Source of the DNA: Qipengyuania vulgaris
GTDB lineage: Bacteria; Pseudomonadota; Alphaproteobacteria; Sphingomonadales; Sphingomonadaceae
DNA length: 64,000 nucleotides
Direction of reading: 5' to 3'
NCBI GenBank assembly: GCA_000756795.1
Contig: CCSI01000006.1
Span: 62,001 to 126,000, forward strand
Shown here: piece after piece, positions 1 to 9,113 of the stretch
Numbering within the stretch: the stretch's first letter is position 1
Layout: the number at the start of each line of letters is the position of its first letter
Program-made: the position numbers and the translations under genes
The notes under the pieces: model-generated
The model's database searches: none
Told to the model about the DNA's origin: nothing
What the model saw: the letters and a program-made list of their open reading frames with translations, nothing else

Positions 1-1255
1 AGGAAGGACCTTCTTCGGGCAGGTGCTTGGCGAACTCCATGCGCGCGATGGAACGGGCGTGGACCTCGTCCGGACCGTCGGCAAGCCGCAAGGTGCGCTG
101 GTGGGCATAGGCATTGGCAAGTCCGTAGTCCTCCGACACGCCGCCGCCGCCATGCGCCTGGATGGCATCGTCGATGATGCGCAGCGCCATGTTGGGTGCC
201 TGGACCTTGATCATGGCGATTTCCTGCTTGGCGGCCTTGTTGCCGACCTTGTCCATCATGTCGGCGGCCTTGAGGCAAAGGAGACGCGTCATGTCGATAT
301 CGATACGGGCTCGTGCGACACGCTCTTCCCAGACCGAATGCTTGTAGATCGGCTTGCCGAAAGCCTCGCGCTCCTGCAGGCGCTTGCACATCTTGTGAAG
401 CGCTTCCTCGGCGACACCGATGGTGCGCATGCAGTGGTGGATGCGGCCCGGGCCGAGGCGGCCCTGCGCGATCTCGAACCCTCGCCCTTCGCCCAGCAAC
501 ATGTTGGTGACCGGAACGCGGACGTCCTTCAATTCGACTTCCATGTGGCCGTGCGGTGCGTCGTCATACCCGAAGACGGGCAGGTGGCGCAGAACCTTCA
601 CCCCCGGCGCATCCATCGGCATCAATATCATCGATTGCTGTGCATGGCGGCCGGCGGAGAAATCGGTCTTGCCCATGACGATGGCGACCTTGCAGCGCGG
701 ATCACCCACGCCCGAAGACCACCACTTGCGGCCATTGATGACATATTCGTCGCCATCGCGCTCGATATGCGTTTCGATGTTCGTCGCGTCCGAGCTTGCA
801 GTGAAGGGCTCGGTCATGAGGAAGGCGGAGCGGATTTCGCCGTTCATCAGCGGGGTGAGCCACTCGTCCTTCTGCTCGCGCGTGCCGTAGCGATGAAAGA
901 CTTCCATGTTGCCGGTATCGGGCGCGGAGCAGTTGAAGACTTCCGACGCAAAGCCGATGCGGCCCATTTCCTCGGCGCAAAGTGCGTATTCGAGATTGGT
1001 CAGGCCCGGGCCTTCGAAATCATAGGTCTCGTCGACATGGTGGTGTCCGTCGTTGCGCGGCGGCATGAAGAGGTTCCAGATGCCTTCGGCCTTGGCCTTG
1101 GCCTTGAGGTCCTCGACCACCTGGATGACCTTCCAGCGTTCGCCTTCTGCGTCCTGCTGCTTGTAGGTCGGGACGGCGGGGCGGACATGTGCCTCGATGA
1201 AGTTCTTGACCCGGTCGCGCCAGTAGGTTTGCCGTTCGGTGGGTTCGAAATCCAT
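1..1255 (-). CDS. acyl-CoA dehydrogenase (3' end cut by window edge)
   Basis: The minus-strand frame from ATG at 1255 stays open to the left edge, giving about 418 residues, so only a few C-terminal residues can be missing. It reads as a full flavin acyl-CoA dehydrogenase: the N-terminal helical domain, a mid-domain with [13 protein letters not shown] in the place of the usual T-E-P flavin segment, then the C-terminal helical domain ending in the typical [15 protein letters not shown] stretch. A GAGAGG ribosome site lies just before the start. It is the last gene of a minus-strand run SDR-MFS-ACAD. The reaction would be FAD-dependent alpha,beta-oxidation of a CoA thioester, with electrons passed to ETF. 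The substrate cannot be told from sequence. Confidence 0.9.
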   Translation of the reverse strand, partial: MDFEPTERQTYWRDRVKNFIEAHVRPAVPTYKQQDAEGERWKVIQVVEDLKAKAKAEGIWNLFMPPRNDGHHHVDETYDFEGPGLTNLEYALCAEEMGRIGFASEVFNCSAPDTGNMEVFHRYGTREQKDEWLTPLMNGEIRSAFLMTEPFTASSDATNIETHIERDGDEYVINGRKWWSSGVGDPRCKVAIVMGKTDFSAGRHAQQSMILMPMDAPGVKVLRHLPVFGYDDAPHGHMEVELKDVRVPVTNMLLGEGRGFEIAQGRLGPGRIHHCMRTIGVAEEALHKMCKRLQEREAFGKPIYKHSVWEERVARARIDIDMTRLLCLKAADMMDKVGNKAAKQEIAMIKVQAPNMALRIIDDAIQAHGGGGVSEDYGLANAYAHQRTLRLADGPDEVHARSIARMEFAKHLPEEGPS

Positions 1256-1342
1256 CGCGTATTTCCTCTCTCAAATATCCGTTTCGGCTTGAAACTGGCA
1301 TAGGTTAACGGCCCGCGCCAAGCGATTTCTGGTGAGCACTTG

Positions 1343-2833
1343 TCAGGGGACGATGGTGCCCGCGTCGACATCCCCCCGTGCCGCAGCGTCAATCGCATCC
1401 GACCTTCTTTTTGCCAGAGTTACCAGCCGCGCTTCGTGCTCCTCCCGGCTGATGGGGAATCGGCCCAGCCAGAATGCGGCGAGCACGGCGAGGACAATGG
1501 CGGCGATCGCGTAGTAGAGAATCATGTCGGAAAGCACGCCCTGCTCGACCGCCCCTGCACGCGCGCCATCGGGCAGTTGGGCAGCGGCCACGATTTGCCC
1601 GGTCACAAAGATACCGACGCCTGTGGCGCATTTCTGGATAAGCCAGTTGCCCGAATAGAAAGCGCCCTCTGCCCGGCGATTGGTGCGCTCTTCGAAGGCC
1701 TCGACGATTTCGGCGATCATCGAGGTGGCCGAAATCATCATCACCACGCCAAACATATTGGCGAAGAGAAGGAGGCCAAGGAAGGCAAGAGTCGATGCCG
1801 TCGTGCCGGCTTCGGGCCAGAAACCTGACAATAGGAGGATATAGGGAATCAGGGCGAGGATCACGCTACAATAGGCGCCGATGGCCGCGCTCTTGGCCTT
1901 GCCATATGCCCGGTGCATCTGCCCGACAACGAAGAACATCATCACGACCGAAAGAAATAGCGTCAGCGCATAGCCGAGCAATCCGGTAAGCCATTGGGGG
2001 CCGCCTTCGAAAAGCGGCTGATCAAGTTGCCACACGAAAACATTAAGGTAGTTCGAGATGCTGAAAGTCATGCCCTGGTTGACGTAAGCCGCCAGCGCGC
2101 CGGCTGCGAAGAACAGGAAACTGCGTTCCGAAAAGGCATCGAAGATTTCGTCGAACGCGCCTCGAAGTGAAAAAGGCGGCGGGCGTCTCTCGGGCCATTT
2201 CGCCACCAACCGGTGTTGTCCGAATGCCGACCCGACCACCGAAAGCACCATCAGTACGGCACCGAAGATGCCAAAGCCGAGATAGCCTTCCTGCTCCAGC
2301 AAGCCGTCGGGGCCGGACATGAAAACCGTATAGGCCAGCACCATCATCACGATGCCGCCGAGCCAGCCCGAGAGGAAGCGATAGCGGAACAGCGTGGTGC
2401 GGTCGTCATAGTCCTGCGTGATTTCCGGCACGAGGCTGATGGACGGCACTTCGCAGGCAGAGAGCAGGATGCGCACGCCGACGGCGATTGCGATGAGACC
2501 CCAGAAACCGGGCGCCTCACCGCCGGGCGGATGCCACAGCATCACCCACATGAGAGCGAGCGGTATCGGAGCGAGGTAGAGCCAGGGCAGTCGCCTGCCC
2601 CAGCGTGTGTAGGTCCTGTCCGACAGATTTCCGATAATCGGATCGATCACCGCATCGACCAGCAGGGCGATGAGAAGGGCGAGGCTGACCAGCCGCGCGT
2701 CCATGCCGAGAACCTGGTTGTAAAAGATCAGCAGGAAGAAGCTGAAGCCGAGGTCTTTAACCCCGAACGCCACCGCCCCGAACCCGTGAACAACTTTCAG
2801 CCGGTGGGGCAGGGGGCCTTCGACATGAGCCAT
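1343..2833 (-). CDS. MFS permease, GPH (sugar:cation symporter) type
   Basis: This 496-residue protein has about twelve hydrophobic segments. Its N-terminal motif DAVIDPIIGNLSDRT and the following RWGRRLPW stretch are typical of the glycoside-pentoside-hexuronide:cation symporter branch (MFS_2). It is an inner-membrane importer of unknown substrate. The start codon shares one base with the stop of the upstream SDR gene (TGATG), so the two are translationally coupled. The neighbouring acyl-CoA dehydrogenases and SDRs suggest it brings in a compound that is degraded through CoA esters; that link is inference. Some GPH members in Sphingomonadales sit in such catabolic clusters rather than in sugar operons. 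Confidence 0.85.
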   Translation of the reverse strand: MAHVEGPLPHRLKVVHGFGAVAFGVKDLGFSFFLLIFYNQVLGMDARLVSLALLIALLVDAVIDPIIGNLSDRTYTRWGRRLPWLYLAPIPLALMWVMLWHPPGGEAPGFWGLIAIAVGVRILLSACEVPSISLVPEITQDYDDRTTLFRYRFLSGWLGGIVMMVLAYTVFMSGPDGLLEQEGYLGFGIFGAVLMVLSVVGSAFGQHRLVAKWPERRPPPFSLRGAFDEIFDAFSERSFLFFAAGALAAYVNQGMTFSISNYLNVFVWQLDQPLFEGGPQWLTGLLGYALTLFLSVVMMFFVVGQMHRAYGKAKSAAIGAYCSVILALIPYILLLSGFWPEAGTTASTLAFLGLLLFANMFGVVMMISATSMIAEIVEAFEERTNRRAEGAFYSGNWLIQKCATGVGIFVTGQIVAAAQLPDGARAGAVEQGVLSDMILYYAIAAIVLAVLAAFWLGRFPISREEHEARLVTLAKRRSDAIDAAARGDVDAGTIVP

Positions 2834-3684
2834 CAGGCTTGGCCTTGGCCCTGTTTCTCCATCGCTTCAAGGGCTTCGAATATTCCGGGGGTTTCCGGGT
2901 CCCAGCTGTGGCGGGGTCCCAATGTGATGCCGCCATCGACCATCATCGATGCTCCGGTCATGAAACTGGCCGCATCGCTGGCGAGGAAAGCCACTGCTTC
3001 GGCAATGTCGCGCGGCTGACCGCCCCGCATTACCGGCTGCGCATTGGACGACATCTGCGCGATTGCGGCCTTGGCCATGTCGACCATCTCGCCCGGCATC
3101 TGGAGCGAGGAGGTGAAGATATTGGTGTTGATGAAACCGGGCTGGACCGCGTTCACCCTGATGCCGTGTTGCGCAAGGTCGGTCGCGGCGCATTTGGTGA
3201 GGTGCAACACACCGGCCTTCGCGACCGCGTAGGCAGTCGGAGAATAACCCGGCCCCACAGCCGCAACACTCGACACATTGACGATGCTTGCGCCCTTGCG
3301 GCCCTTCATGTGCGGGACGGCATAGCGGATGCCAAAGGCGACCGAGCGCAGCAGCAGATCCATCGTGCGGTCCCATTCGTCGGGCTGGATTTCGTCGATG
3401 GAGGGGCGGGCGCCGCCTGCGCCTGCGTTGTTGAACACGACGTCGATGCCGCCGGTCTCTTGTGCCGCGCCGTCCATCAGCTTGCGGATATCTTCGGTGG
3501 AACTCACATCGCAGTGGCGGTAGCGAACATCGCCCCCGGTTTCCTGTTCCAGCGCCTTGCCGCCCGCATCGTCGATATCGGAGGCGAAGACGATAGCGCC
3601 CTCGCTGGCGAAAAGCCGCGTTGCCTCGGCACCGATGCCCGATGCCGCGCCGGTTATCACTACGGTCCTGCCGTCAAATCGCAT
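2833..3684 (-). CDS. SDR family NAD(P)-dependent oxidoreductase
   Basis: This is a classical short-chain dehydrogenase of 283 residues. The cofactor motif TGAASGIG is near residue 12, an aspartate after the second strand (ASDIDD) favours NAD, NNAGAG follows near residue 87, and the catalytic Ser and Y-x-x-x-K are present (VNVSSV ... YAVAK). The C-terminus carries the MMVDGG segment of FabG-like enzymes. It probably oxidises or reduces a hydroxy/keto intermediate. It is the first gene of the minus-strand operon with the MFS permease and acyl-CoA dehydrogenase and lies divergent to the second acyl-CoA dehydrogenase operon across a 170-bp promoter region. Confidence 0.9.
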   Translation of the reverse strand: MRFDGRTVVITGAASGIGAEATRLFASEGAIVFASDIDDAGGKALEQETGGDVRYRHCDVSSTEDIRKLMDGAAQETGGIDVVFNNAGAGGARPSIDEIQPDEWDRTMDLLLRSVAFGIRYAVPHMKGRKGASIVNVSSVAAVGPGYSPTAYAVAKAGVLHLTKCAATDLAQHGIRVNAVQPGFINTNIFTSSLQMPGEMVDMAKAAIAQMSSNAQPVMRGGQPRDIAEAVAFLASDAASFMTGASMMVDGGITLGPRHSWDPETPGIFEALEAMEKQGQGQA

Positions 3685-3854
3685 CGGTCTCTCTCCCGGA
3701 AATCCTCGCTTTCAAGCTTAGGCGCACTGGGTGCTTCGTCAATGCAAACCGCCTGACGCTACGGCATGGCGCTTCGCCGTCATCGCCCTTGCGGACCGCT
3801 CGCGAATCACCCTAACGTAAACGTCAACCGAGGAGACCTGAGAGGAGTCGGTCC

Positions 3855-5036
3855 ATGTCCGATCTGGAAAGCTTCCGCGCCGAAACGCGCCAATGGCTCG
3901 AAGCCAATTGCCCCCCCGAAATGCGCAAGCCCGTCAAGGACGAGAGCGACGTATATTGGGGCGGCCGCAACGCAACTTTCAAGAACGACGCGCAAAAGGC
4001 GTGGTTCGAAGCGTGCCGGGACAAGGGCTACACAGTCCCCGAATGGCCCAAGGAATATGGCGGGGCCGGTCTCTCGCCTGCCGAGGGCAAGGTGCTGCGC
4101 CAGGAAATGGCCCGCATCGGTGCGCGACAGCCGCTCTCCAGCTTCGGCATCTGGATGCTCGGCCCGGCGCTGCTGCACTTCGGGACCGAAGGGCAGAAGA
4201 AGCGCTTCCTCAATGAAATCGCAAGCGGCGAAATCCGCTGGTGCCAGGGCTATTCGGAGCCGGGCAGCGGCTCGGACCTCGTCTCGATGCAGACCTTCGG
4301 CGAGGACAAAGGCGACCACTGGGTGGTCAACGGCCAGAAAATCTGGACCTCCTATGCCGATGAAGCCGACTGGATTTTCTGCCTCGTGCGCACCGACAAG
4401 CAGAACAAGTACCAGGGCATCACCTTCATGCTCTTCGACATGGCGGGCAGCGGTGTTTCGACCAAGCCCATCAAGCTGATTTCGGGCAACAGTCCGTTCT
4501 GCGAAACCTTCTTCGACGATGTCGAAGTGCCCAAATCCTATGGCGAGGATTGCCCTGCCTATGTCGGCGAAATTAACCGCGGCTGGGACGTGGCGAAATA
4601 CCTCCTCGGCCACGAACGTGAGATGATTTCGGGCGCTGGCGGCGGCGACCGCACGGCGGCCATCGGCGCGGCGATGAAGCGCAACGCGGGCGAACTCGAT
4701 CCCGTGCTGCGCGCCGAACTCGCGCAATTCGATGTCGATGCTCTGGCCTATTCGGCGATGGGCGAGAAATTCCTCGATGAATTGAAGGTCGGCAAGGCGC
4801 ACCCCGCCCAGCCGAACATGATGAAATACGCCGGGACCGAATTGAACAAGCGTCGTCACGAACTGATGATGGCAGCCGGTGGAAGTCGCGCTCTTGAATG
4901 GGAGAGCGAGGAAACCGGCGGCGGCAAGGGTGCGCGGGGCTGGCTGCGCACCAAGGCCAACTCGATCGAGGGCGGCACGAGCGAAGTCATGCTCAACGTC
5001 ATCTCGAAGCGTATCCTCGACCTGCCGGGAGCCTGA
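3855..5036 (+). CDS. acyl-CoA dehydrogenase, first of a tandem pair
   Basis: This 393-residue protein has the acyl-CoA dehydrogenase fold: an N-terminal helical region with the VPEWPKEYGGAG signature, the mid-domain flavin segment YSEPGSGSDL, and the C-terminal EGGTSEV motif close to the end. An AGAGGAG ribosome site lies seven bases before ATG. The next gene, a second and divergent acyl-CoA dehydrogenase, begins three bases after this stop. Side-by-side pairs of this kind are known to form heteromeric dehydrogenases in steroid and side-chain catabolism of actinobacteria and proteobacteria. Whether these two form a complex is inference. Confidence 0.92.
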   Translation: MSDLESFRAETRQWLEANCPPEMRKPVKDESDVYWGGRNATFKNDAQKAWFEACRDKGYTVPEWPKEYGGAGLSPAEGKVLRQEMARIGARQPLSSFGIWMLGPALLHFGTEGQKKRFLNEIASGEIRWCQGYSEPGSGSDLVSMQTFGEDKGDHWVVNGQKIWTSYADEADWIFCLVRTDKQNKYQGITFMLFDMAGSGVSTKPIKLISGNSPFCETFFDDVEVPKSYGEDCPAYVGEINRGWDVAKYLLGHEREMISGAGGGDRTAAIGAAMKRNAGELDPVLRAELAQFDVDALAYSAMGEKFLDELKVGKAHPAQPNMMKYAGTELNKRRHELMMAAGGSRALEWESEETGGGKGARGWLRTKANSIEGGTSEVMLNVISKRILDLPGA

Positions 5037-5039
5037 TCG

Positions 5040-6179
5040 ATGCCCCTTTATTACGACGACGACCAGGCGATGCTCGCCGAGACTGCACAGCAATTCATGG
5101 CCGAGGAAGGCGCAATTGCGAAACAGCTGCGCCACTGGCGCGACCGCGATTGCAAGGACGGCTTCGGCCATGGCCTCTGGAAACAATTCGCCGAAATGGG
5201 CTTCACTGGCATGCTGGTGGGCGAAGATGATGGCGGGCTTGGCATGGGTAATGTCGAGGCAGGTATCGTGCTCGAAAATATCGGGCGTAACCTGACCCCG
5301 TCTCCTTTCCTCTCCTCCTCCGTGCTCGCCGCCACGGCGCTCAAACACGGCAGCGACGACGTGCGCGGCCGCTGGCTGCCGGGTCTTATCGAGGGCGAGA
5401 AGGTCTATACCGTCGCCATCGACGAAGGTGCAAAACACCGCCCCGAGACCATCGCCTGCAAGGCGGAGAAGTCGGGCAACGGCTTCCGGCTTTCGGGCAA
5501 GAAGGACTTCGTTGTCTACGGCGCCTCGTCCGAGATGATTGTCGTCGCCGCCCGCACTTCGGGTGACGATAGCGACAGCGACGGCATTACCCTCTTCGCC
5601 GTCCCGCAGGATGCCGACGGCATGAGCCACGACAGCGTGCGCCTCGTCGACAGCTCAATGGCGAGCCATGTCACTTTCGACGGTGTCGAACTCGATGGCG
5701 ATGCCGTCATCGGCGAGGTCGACGGCGGGCGCGATGTCCTCAACGCCATGCTGATGGCAGGCCGGGTCGGCGCTGCTGCCGAAGGTGTCGGCGTTGCGCA
5801 GGGCGCGATGGACATGACCATCGACTACCTCAAGCAGAGGAAACAGTTCGGCAAGCTTATTGGCGAATTCCAGGCGCTGCAGCACCGCGCAGCACACCTC
5901 TATTCCGAAGTCGAGATTGCCCGCGCGGTCACCATCAAGGCAGCCCAGCTGCTCGATGGCGGCAGCGAGAAGGCCGACTTTATGGCCTCGGTCGCCAAGG
6001 CCAAGGTCGCCAAGGCGGCGGGCCTCGCGGTCAAGGAAGGCGTGCAGATGCATGGCGGCATCGGCATGACCGACGAATACGACATCGGCCTCTACATGAA
6101 ACGCGACCGCGCGCTGCAGGAATTCCTCGGCGACCAATATTACCATGCGGGCCGCGTCGCCGAGATGAGCGGTTACTAA
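5040..6179 (+). CDS. acyl-CoA dehydrogenase, second of a tandem pair
   Basis: The protein has 379 residues and belongs to the acyl-CoA dehydrogenase family, but it is more divergent than its neighbour. The N-terminal domain has GMLVGEDDGGLG, the mid-domain starts around residue 120 and lacks the usual T-E-P-x-x-G-S-D string, and the C-terminal domain has RKQFGKLIGEFQALQH and the QMHGGIGMTDEYD end motif. The ribosome site (GGGAG) lies inside the end of the preceding gene, so translation is probably coupled. The weak flavin segment would fit the non-catalytic or altered subunit of a heteromeric enzyme; this is inference. Confidence 0.9.
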   Translation: MPLYYDDDQAMLAETAQQFMAEEGAIAKQLRHWRDRDCKDGFGHGLWKQFAEMGFTGMLVGEDDGGLGMGNVEAGIVLENIGRNLTPSPFLSSSVLAATALKHGSDDVRGRWLPGLIEGEKVYTVAIDEGAKHRPETIACKAEKSGNGFRLSGKKDFVVYGASSEMIVVAARTSGDDSDSDGITLFAVPQDADGMSHDSVRLVDSSMASHVTFDGVELDGDAVIGEVDGGRDVLNAMLMAGRVGAAAEGVGVAQGAMDMTIDYLKQRKQFGKLIGEFQALQHRAAHLYSEVEIARAVTIKAAQLLDGGSEKADFMASVAKAKVAKAAGLAVKEGVQMHGGIGMTDEYDIGLYMKRDRALQEFLGDQYYHAGRVAEMSGY

Positions 6180-6193
6180 ACGGGAGAGATGAT

Positions 6194-7000
6194 ATGAACC
6201 TCGAAGACATGTTCAGCCTCAAGGGGCGCATCGCTCTCGTGACCGGCGGCAGCCGCGGCATCGGCCGGATGATTGTCGAGGGCTTCCTCGCGGCAGGAGC
6301 GGAGCGGGTCTACATCACCGCGCGCAAGGGTGGCGAATTGCATGAGACCGCCGAGGAACTGGGCGAGCGGGTCGTGCCGATCCAGGGCGACATCTCGACT
6401 ATGGACGGCATCGACGAGCTGGTGGCCGAGCTTTCGGGCAAGGAAGACCACCTCGACATCCTCGTCAACAATGCCGGCGCGGCATGGGGAGCGGACTATC
6501 TCGACTTCCCCGAAGAGGGCTGGGACAAGGTCATGGACCTCAACGTCAAGACGCCCTTCTTCCTGACCCAGAAGCTGCACGGCCTGCTGACTGCCAATGC
6601 CAGCCAGGCAAAGCCTGGCAAGGTCATCAACATCGCCAGCATCGACGGCCTGCGCATCAACCCGTGGGAGACCTATTCCTACCAGGCCTCCAAGGCCGCA
6701 CTCATTCACCTGACGCGCCGCATGGCCGCGCGGCTGGTGAAGGACCACGTCTATGTGACTGGCATCGCACCGGGCGCCTTCCCGTCGAACATGAATAAGG
6801 TCGCCCGCGACCATGCCGAGGCGAGCGCGGCGGGCATCCCGAACAAGCGCGTCGGCGACAAGTTCGACATGGGCGGAAGCTGCGTCTACCTCGCCAGCCG
6901 CGCAGGCGATTATACGGTGGGCGAAACCATCGCGGTCGACGGGGGCATCGTGAACGCGCATCTGCCGACGCACTTCGCCGACCCTGCAGGCGGACGCTAA
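6194..7000 (+). CDS. SDR family oxidoreductase, FabG/RhlG-like
   Basis: This 268-residue short-chain dehydrogenase has TGGSRGIG at residue 18, an arginine-rich turn after the second strand (ITARKGGEL) that favours NADPH, NNAGAAWG in the middle, and a Ser...Y-x-x-x-K catalytic set (IASIDG ... YQASK). The C-terminus has the IAVDGG motif. GGGAGAG lies seven bases upstream of the ATG. It follows the acyl-CoA dehydrogenase pair by 14 bases, so it should act on a 3-keto or 3-hydroxy intermediate of the same route. An intrinsic terminator follows. Confidence 0.9.
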   Translation: MNLEDMFSLKGRIALVTGGSRGIGRMIVEGFLAAGAERVYITARKGGELHETAEELGERVVPIQGDISTMDGIDELVAELSGKEDHLDILVNNAGAAWGADYLDFPEEGWDKVMDLNVKTPFFLTQKLHGLLTANASQAKPGKVINIASIDGLRINPWETYSYQASKAALIHLTRRMAARLVKDHVYVTGIAPGAFPSNMNKVARDHAEASAAGIPNKRVGDKFDMGGSCVYLASRAGDYTVGETIAVDGGIVNAHLPTHFADPAGGR

Positions 7001-7024
7001 ACTACTGAAATGCATCCGAATAGC

Positions 7025-7064
7025 GGGGGCGGTGCGACTTTCTAAGCCTGTCCGCCCCCTCTTG
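7025..7064 (+). terminator. intrinsic terminator after the ACAD-ACAD-SDR operon
   Basis: Inverted arms GGGGGCGG (7025-7032) and CCGCCCCC (7052-7059) enclose a 19-base loop and are followed by TCTT. The hairpin lies 25 bases after the SDR stop and before a convergent gene. Confidence 0.65.
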
Positions 7065-7090
7065 CACAGCCAGCGAGCAGGAAACGTACT

Positions 7091-7663
7091 TTAGAAGAGT
7101 TGAAGGCTGCGCATACTGACTATGCTCTCGTGGCCGATGATCAGGTGATCTTCGAGAACGATACCGAGGCTGGATGCATAGTCGCTAAGTCTGCGCGTGC
7201 TGATGATATCTACTTCGCTGGGAGCAGCGCATCCGGAAGGATGGTTGTGCGCTATGATCATGCGCCGGGCGTTGCGCCTCAATGCTTTTGAAAACAACTG
7301 ACGCAGCGACAACCTGAGCTGGCCGGTGTCACCTTCCGCAACCAGTTCCTGCGACAGGATGCGTCCCCGAGCATCGCAGAAAATCGCCACCATGCGTTCG
7401 GTTTCCACATCGGACAAGGACCGGTAAAGTCTTTCGCGCAATTCGCTTGCCTTAGCCGAGGGTTGCTTGGCATCGTCCTCTGCCTGCCATCCCATCCGCA
7501 CCAGCCAGCGAGCCAGGATCAGCCCGATGGTCCAGCGTTCGGGCGCGATCGGCCGATGGCCGTTTTCCCCTTGTCTCGCGGTCTCTATAGAAACTACCGG
7601 CGCAAACCGGTCGAGTAATTCACGAGCCGCGTTGCGGGGGTCGGGGTGAGCCCCGTTCAGCAT
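7091..7663 (-). CDS. RadC-like JAB (MPN+) domain protein
   Basis: The C-terminal half is a RadC-type JAB domain with an intact metal-binding signature: HNHPSGCAAPSEVD, plus an upstream glutamate in the SQELVAEG strand. The family is named after RadC, whose DNA-repair role is not established; the JAMM motif suggests a zinc-dependent hydrolase. The frame is open further upstream, to 7861. A start at 7663 lies just after the stop of the preceding gene and avoids overlap. An ATG at 7753 would overlap that gene by 28 codons and adds a low-complexity stretch. It is the last gene of a four-gene minus-strand cassette headed by a membrane-anchored LuxR-type regulator. Confidence 0.8.
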   Translation of the reverse strand: MLNGAHPDPRNAARELLDRFAPVVSIETARQGENGHRPIAPERWTIGLILARWLVRMGWQAEDDAKQPSAKASELRERLYRSLSDVETERMVAIFCDARGRILSQELVAEGDTGQLRLSLRQLFSKALRRNARRMIIAHNHPSGCAAPSEVDIISTRRLSDYASSLGIVLEDHLIIGHESIVSMRSLQLF

Positions 7664-7668
7664 GCGGG

Positions 7669-8118
7669 TCAGTTGGGCGAGCCGATCCGTTCCCGGCGAT
7701 GGTACGACAAGGTCCCCATCCCCGTCATCACGATTGCGATCCAGAACGGCCATCGCTCCATAACCGCGTAGACGAGCGGAGGAACACTGGCGTCGACGGC
7801 GCGCAACAGATGCGCGAGGACGGCGAGCAACTGGACTCCACTCACCCACAACGGCCACCATCTATCGGCCCGAAGCGCGACTGCGAGAATGAGCGCGAAT
7901 CCCGTGAGATCGAGAATGACCCGGAACCAGGGAATTCCTTCGTACACGGTCCATCGACCGATGAGCGCAGCGTATGCGATATTGGCAAGAAACAATCCAA
8001 GCAGAATGAATGCAACATGGCGTTCGGGTCTCCCTCCCTTCGTAAATGCGAAGAAGGCGACGAGAAGCAGCAGGGCAGCCTGGATCAAAAATCTCACCAT
8101 TCGCCGGGGCTGTATCAT
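7669..8118 (-). CDS. four-TM inner-membrane protein, unknown function
   Basis: This 149-residue protein is mostly hydrophobic, with four predicted membrane helices (roughly residues 8-26, 32-52, 65-85 and 118-138) and a basic C-terminus (HRRERIGSPN). I recognise no family motif. It starts 17 bases after the stop of the small helical gene upstream, and the RadC-like gene follows almost at once, so it sits inside a tight operon. A second ATG six codons in is an equally plausible start. The cassette context suggests that it works with the membrane-tethered regulator, but nothing in the sequence proves this. Confidence 0.75.
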   Translation of the reverse strand: MIQPRRMVRFLIQAALLLLVAFFAFTKGGRPERHVAFILLGLFLANIAYAALIGRWTVYEGIPWFRVILDLTGFALILAVALRADRWWPLWVSGVQLLAVLAHLLRAVDASVPPLVYAVMERWPFWIAIVMTGMGTLSYHRRERIGSPN

Positions 8119-8135
8119 CCCGTCGCGAAATGCAA

Positions 8136-8462
8136 TTATTCTGCGTTGGCAGCATGCCCCGTGAGGAAGAAGTCCTGGTCTGGACAGGTCGGCTCTTCAG
8201 GACCGTTTACTTCCCGCGCGATGTCGGCAAGTTGCGTATGAGTGCGCATGGCATCGGACTGCGCTGATAGTAGGCCGTCGACCAGCTTGCTCATGCGGAG
8301 AAGGGTGGCTTGGCTCTTTTGCGGAGTGGATGCGATGTCACGCTGCGCAATTGCAGCGGTGTGCATCAGCGACAGGGTTTCGATCAATGCGGTGGAAACC
8401 GCGCTTTCGGCGGATTTCATCTGGCGGGTGAGGCGAGCAGTTGCGGTGTGGCGATCAAGCAC
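8136..8462 (-). CDS. small helical protein of the LuxR-TM/RadC cassette
   Basis: The chosen start is GTG at 8462, because AGGGAGA lies six bases before it; the frame is open further upstream (to 8513), but that would overlap the regulator gene. The resulting protein has 108 residues, is soluble, rich in Ala, Ser, Thr and Leu, and is likely to be all-helical through residue 85 (RLTRQMKSAESAVSTALIE and onward). It ends in a loose tail with PEEPTCPDQDFFLTGH. No enzyme motif is visible. The shape resembles small helical partners of regulators, but function is unknown. Confidence 0.65.
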   Translation of the reverse strand: MLDRHTATARLTRQMKSAESAVSTALIETLSLMHTAAIAQRDIASTPQKSQATLLRMSKLVDGLLSAQSDAMRTHTQLADIAREVNGPEEPTCPDQDFFLTGHAANAE

Positions 8463-8509
8463 GGTATTTCTCCCTGGTGTCGAACATGACACCGGAGATC
8501 GGTCAATCT

Positions 8510-9016
8510 TCAACCGAGCATGTCGACCAAGACATTTCCTGCTGCTGCAACGAGCACGAATGCCGCTGCCGCGAGGAATGCGGCCGCAAGGACCAGCAGC
8601 AATCGCCGACCCACGCCCAGATCAGAAGGTCTGATCTCCGGTCGCTGCCAGCGTGAATATTCTTCCCAATTGGTCTTCGTCCCAAAGGCAAGAGCATCAC
8701 CGAAAACAAGCGTTTCGTCCGCTGACTGCGCGCCACCATTTGGGTCGAAAAGGGGCTGGTCCGTGAGGGGGGACGGACCACCGGTGGTTGATTGACACCT
8801 AGAATTCCAATCGCGGAATTCGCGCACCAACATTTGCCTCGGCATCGCATCGAGCTGTGCCCTTACAGCGTCGATCCGTTTGTCCACCGAATGCGGCGAG
8901 ATTTCTAGCTTGCGCGCGATTTCTTTCGAGGTGAAGCCGTTTGCCGCGAGGTTAAGCGCCTCGAATTGCTTCGCGGTCAGGCCATCAAATACGGAATCTG
9001 AAGCGTGTTTCGGCAT
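8510..9016 (-). CDS. LuxR-type HTH protein with C-terminal membrane anchor
   Basis: The protein has 168 residues. The first 60 are a GerE/LuxR helix-turn-helix (LTAKQFEALNLAANGFTSKE, then KLEISPHSVDKRI). A polar linker of about 70 residues follows, then one strongly hydrophobic helix near the C-terminus (LLLVLAAAFLAAAAFVLVAA). There is no receiver or ligand-binding domain. Placing the DNA-binding domain first and a single C-terminal TM last would tether the HTH on the cytoplasmic face. It is the first gene of the minus-strand cassette, so it may regulate the cassette itself. An unusual point is the lack of any obvious sensory domain. Confidence 0.8.
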   Translation of the reverse strand: MPKHASDSVFDGLTAKQFEALNLAANGFTSKEIARKLEISPHSVDKRIDAVRAQLDAMPRQMLVREFRDWNSRCQSTTGGPSPLTDQPLFDPNGGAQSADETLVFGDALAFGTKTNWEEYSRWQRPEIRPSDLGVGRRLLLVLAAAFLAAAAFVLVAAAGNVLVDMLG

Positions 9017-9113
9017 CGTCGCAAGCTATAGGTTGCGAATGCAGGCTGTGCAAACCGGAGCGGTCAGCTTGGGGCAGTTTGGTTTGGCCTAAGGCCGGTA
9101 GAGCTGAGTTAAT

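Noticed and set aside
23-1303. Long open frame on the + strand (426 codons)
   Set aside because: It is the antisense shadow of the acyl-CoA dehydrogenase; the minus frame has clear family motifs and an SD.
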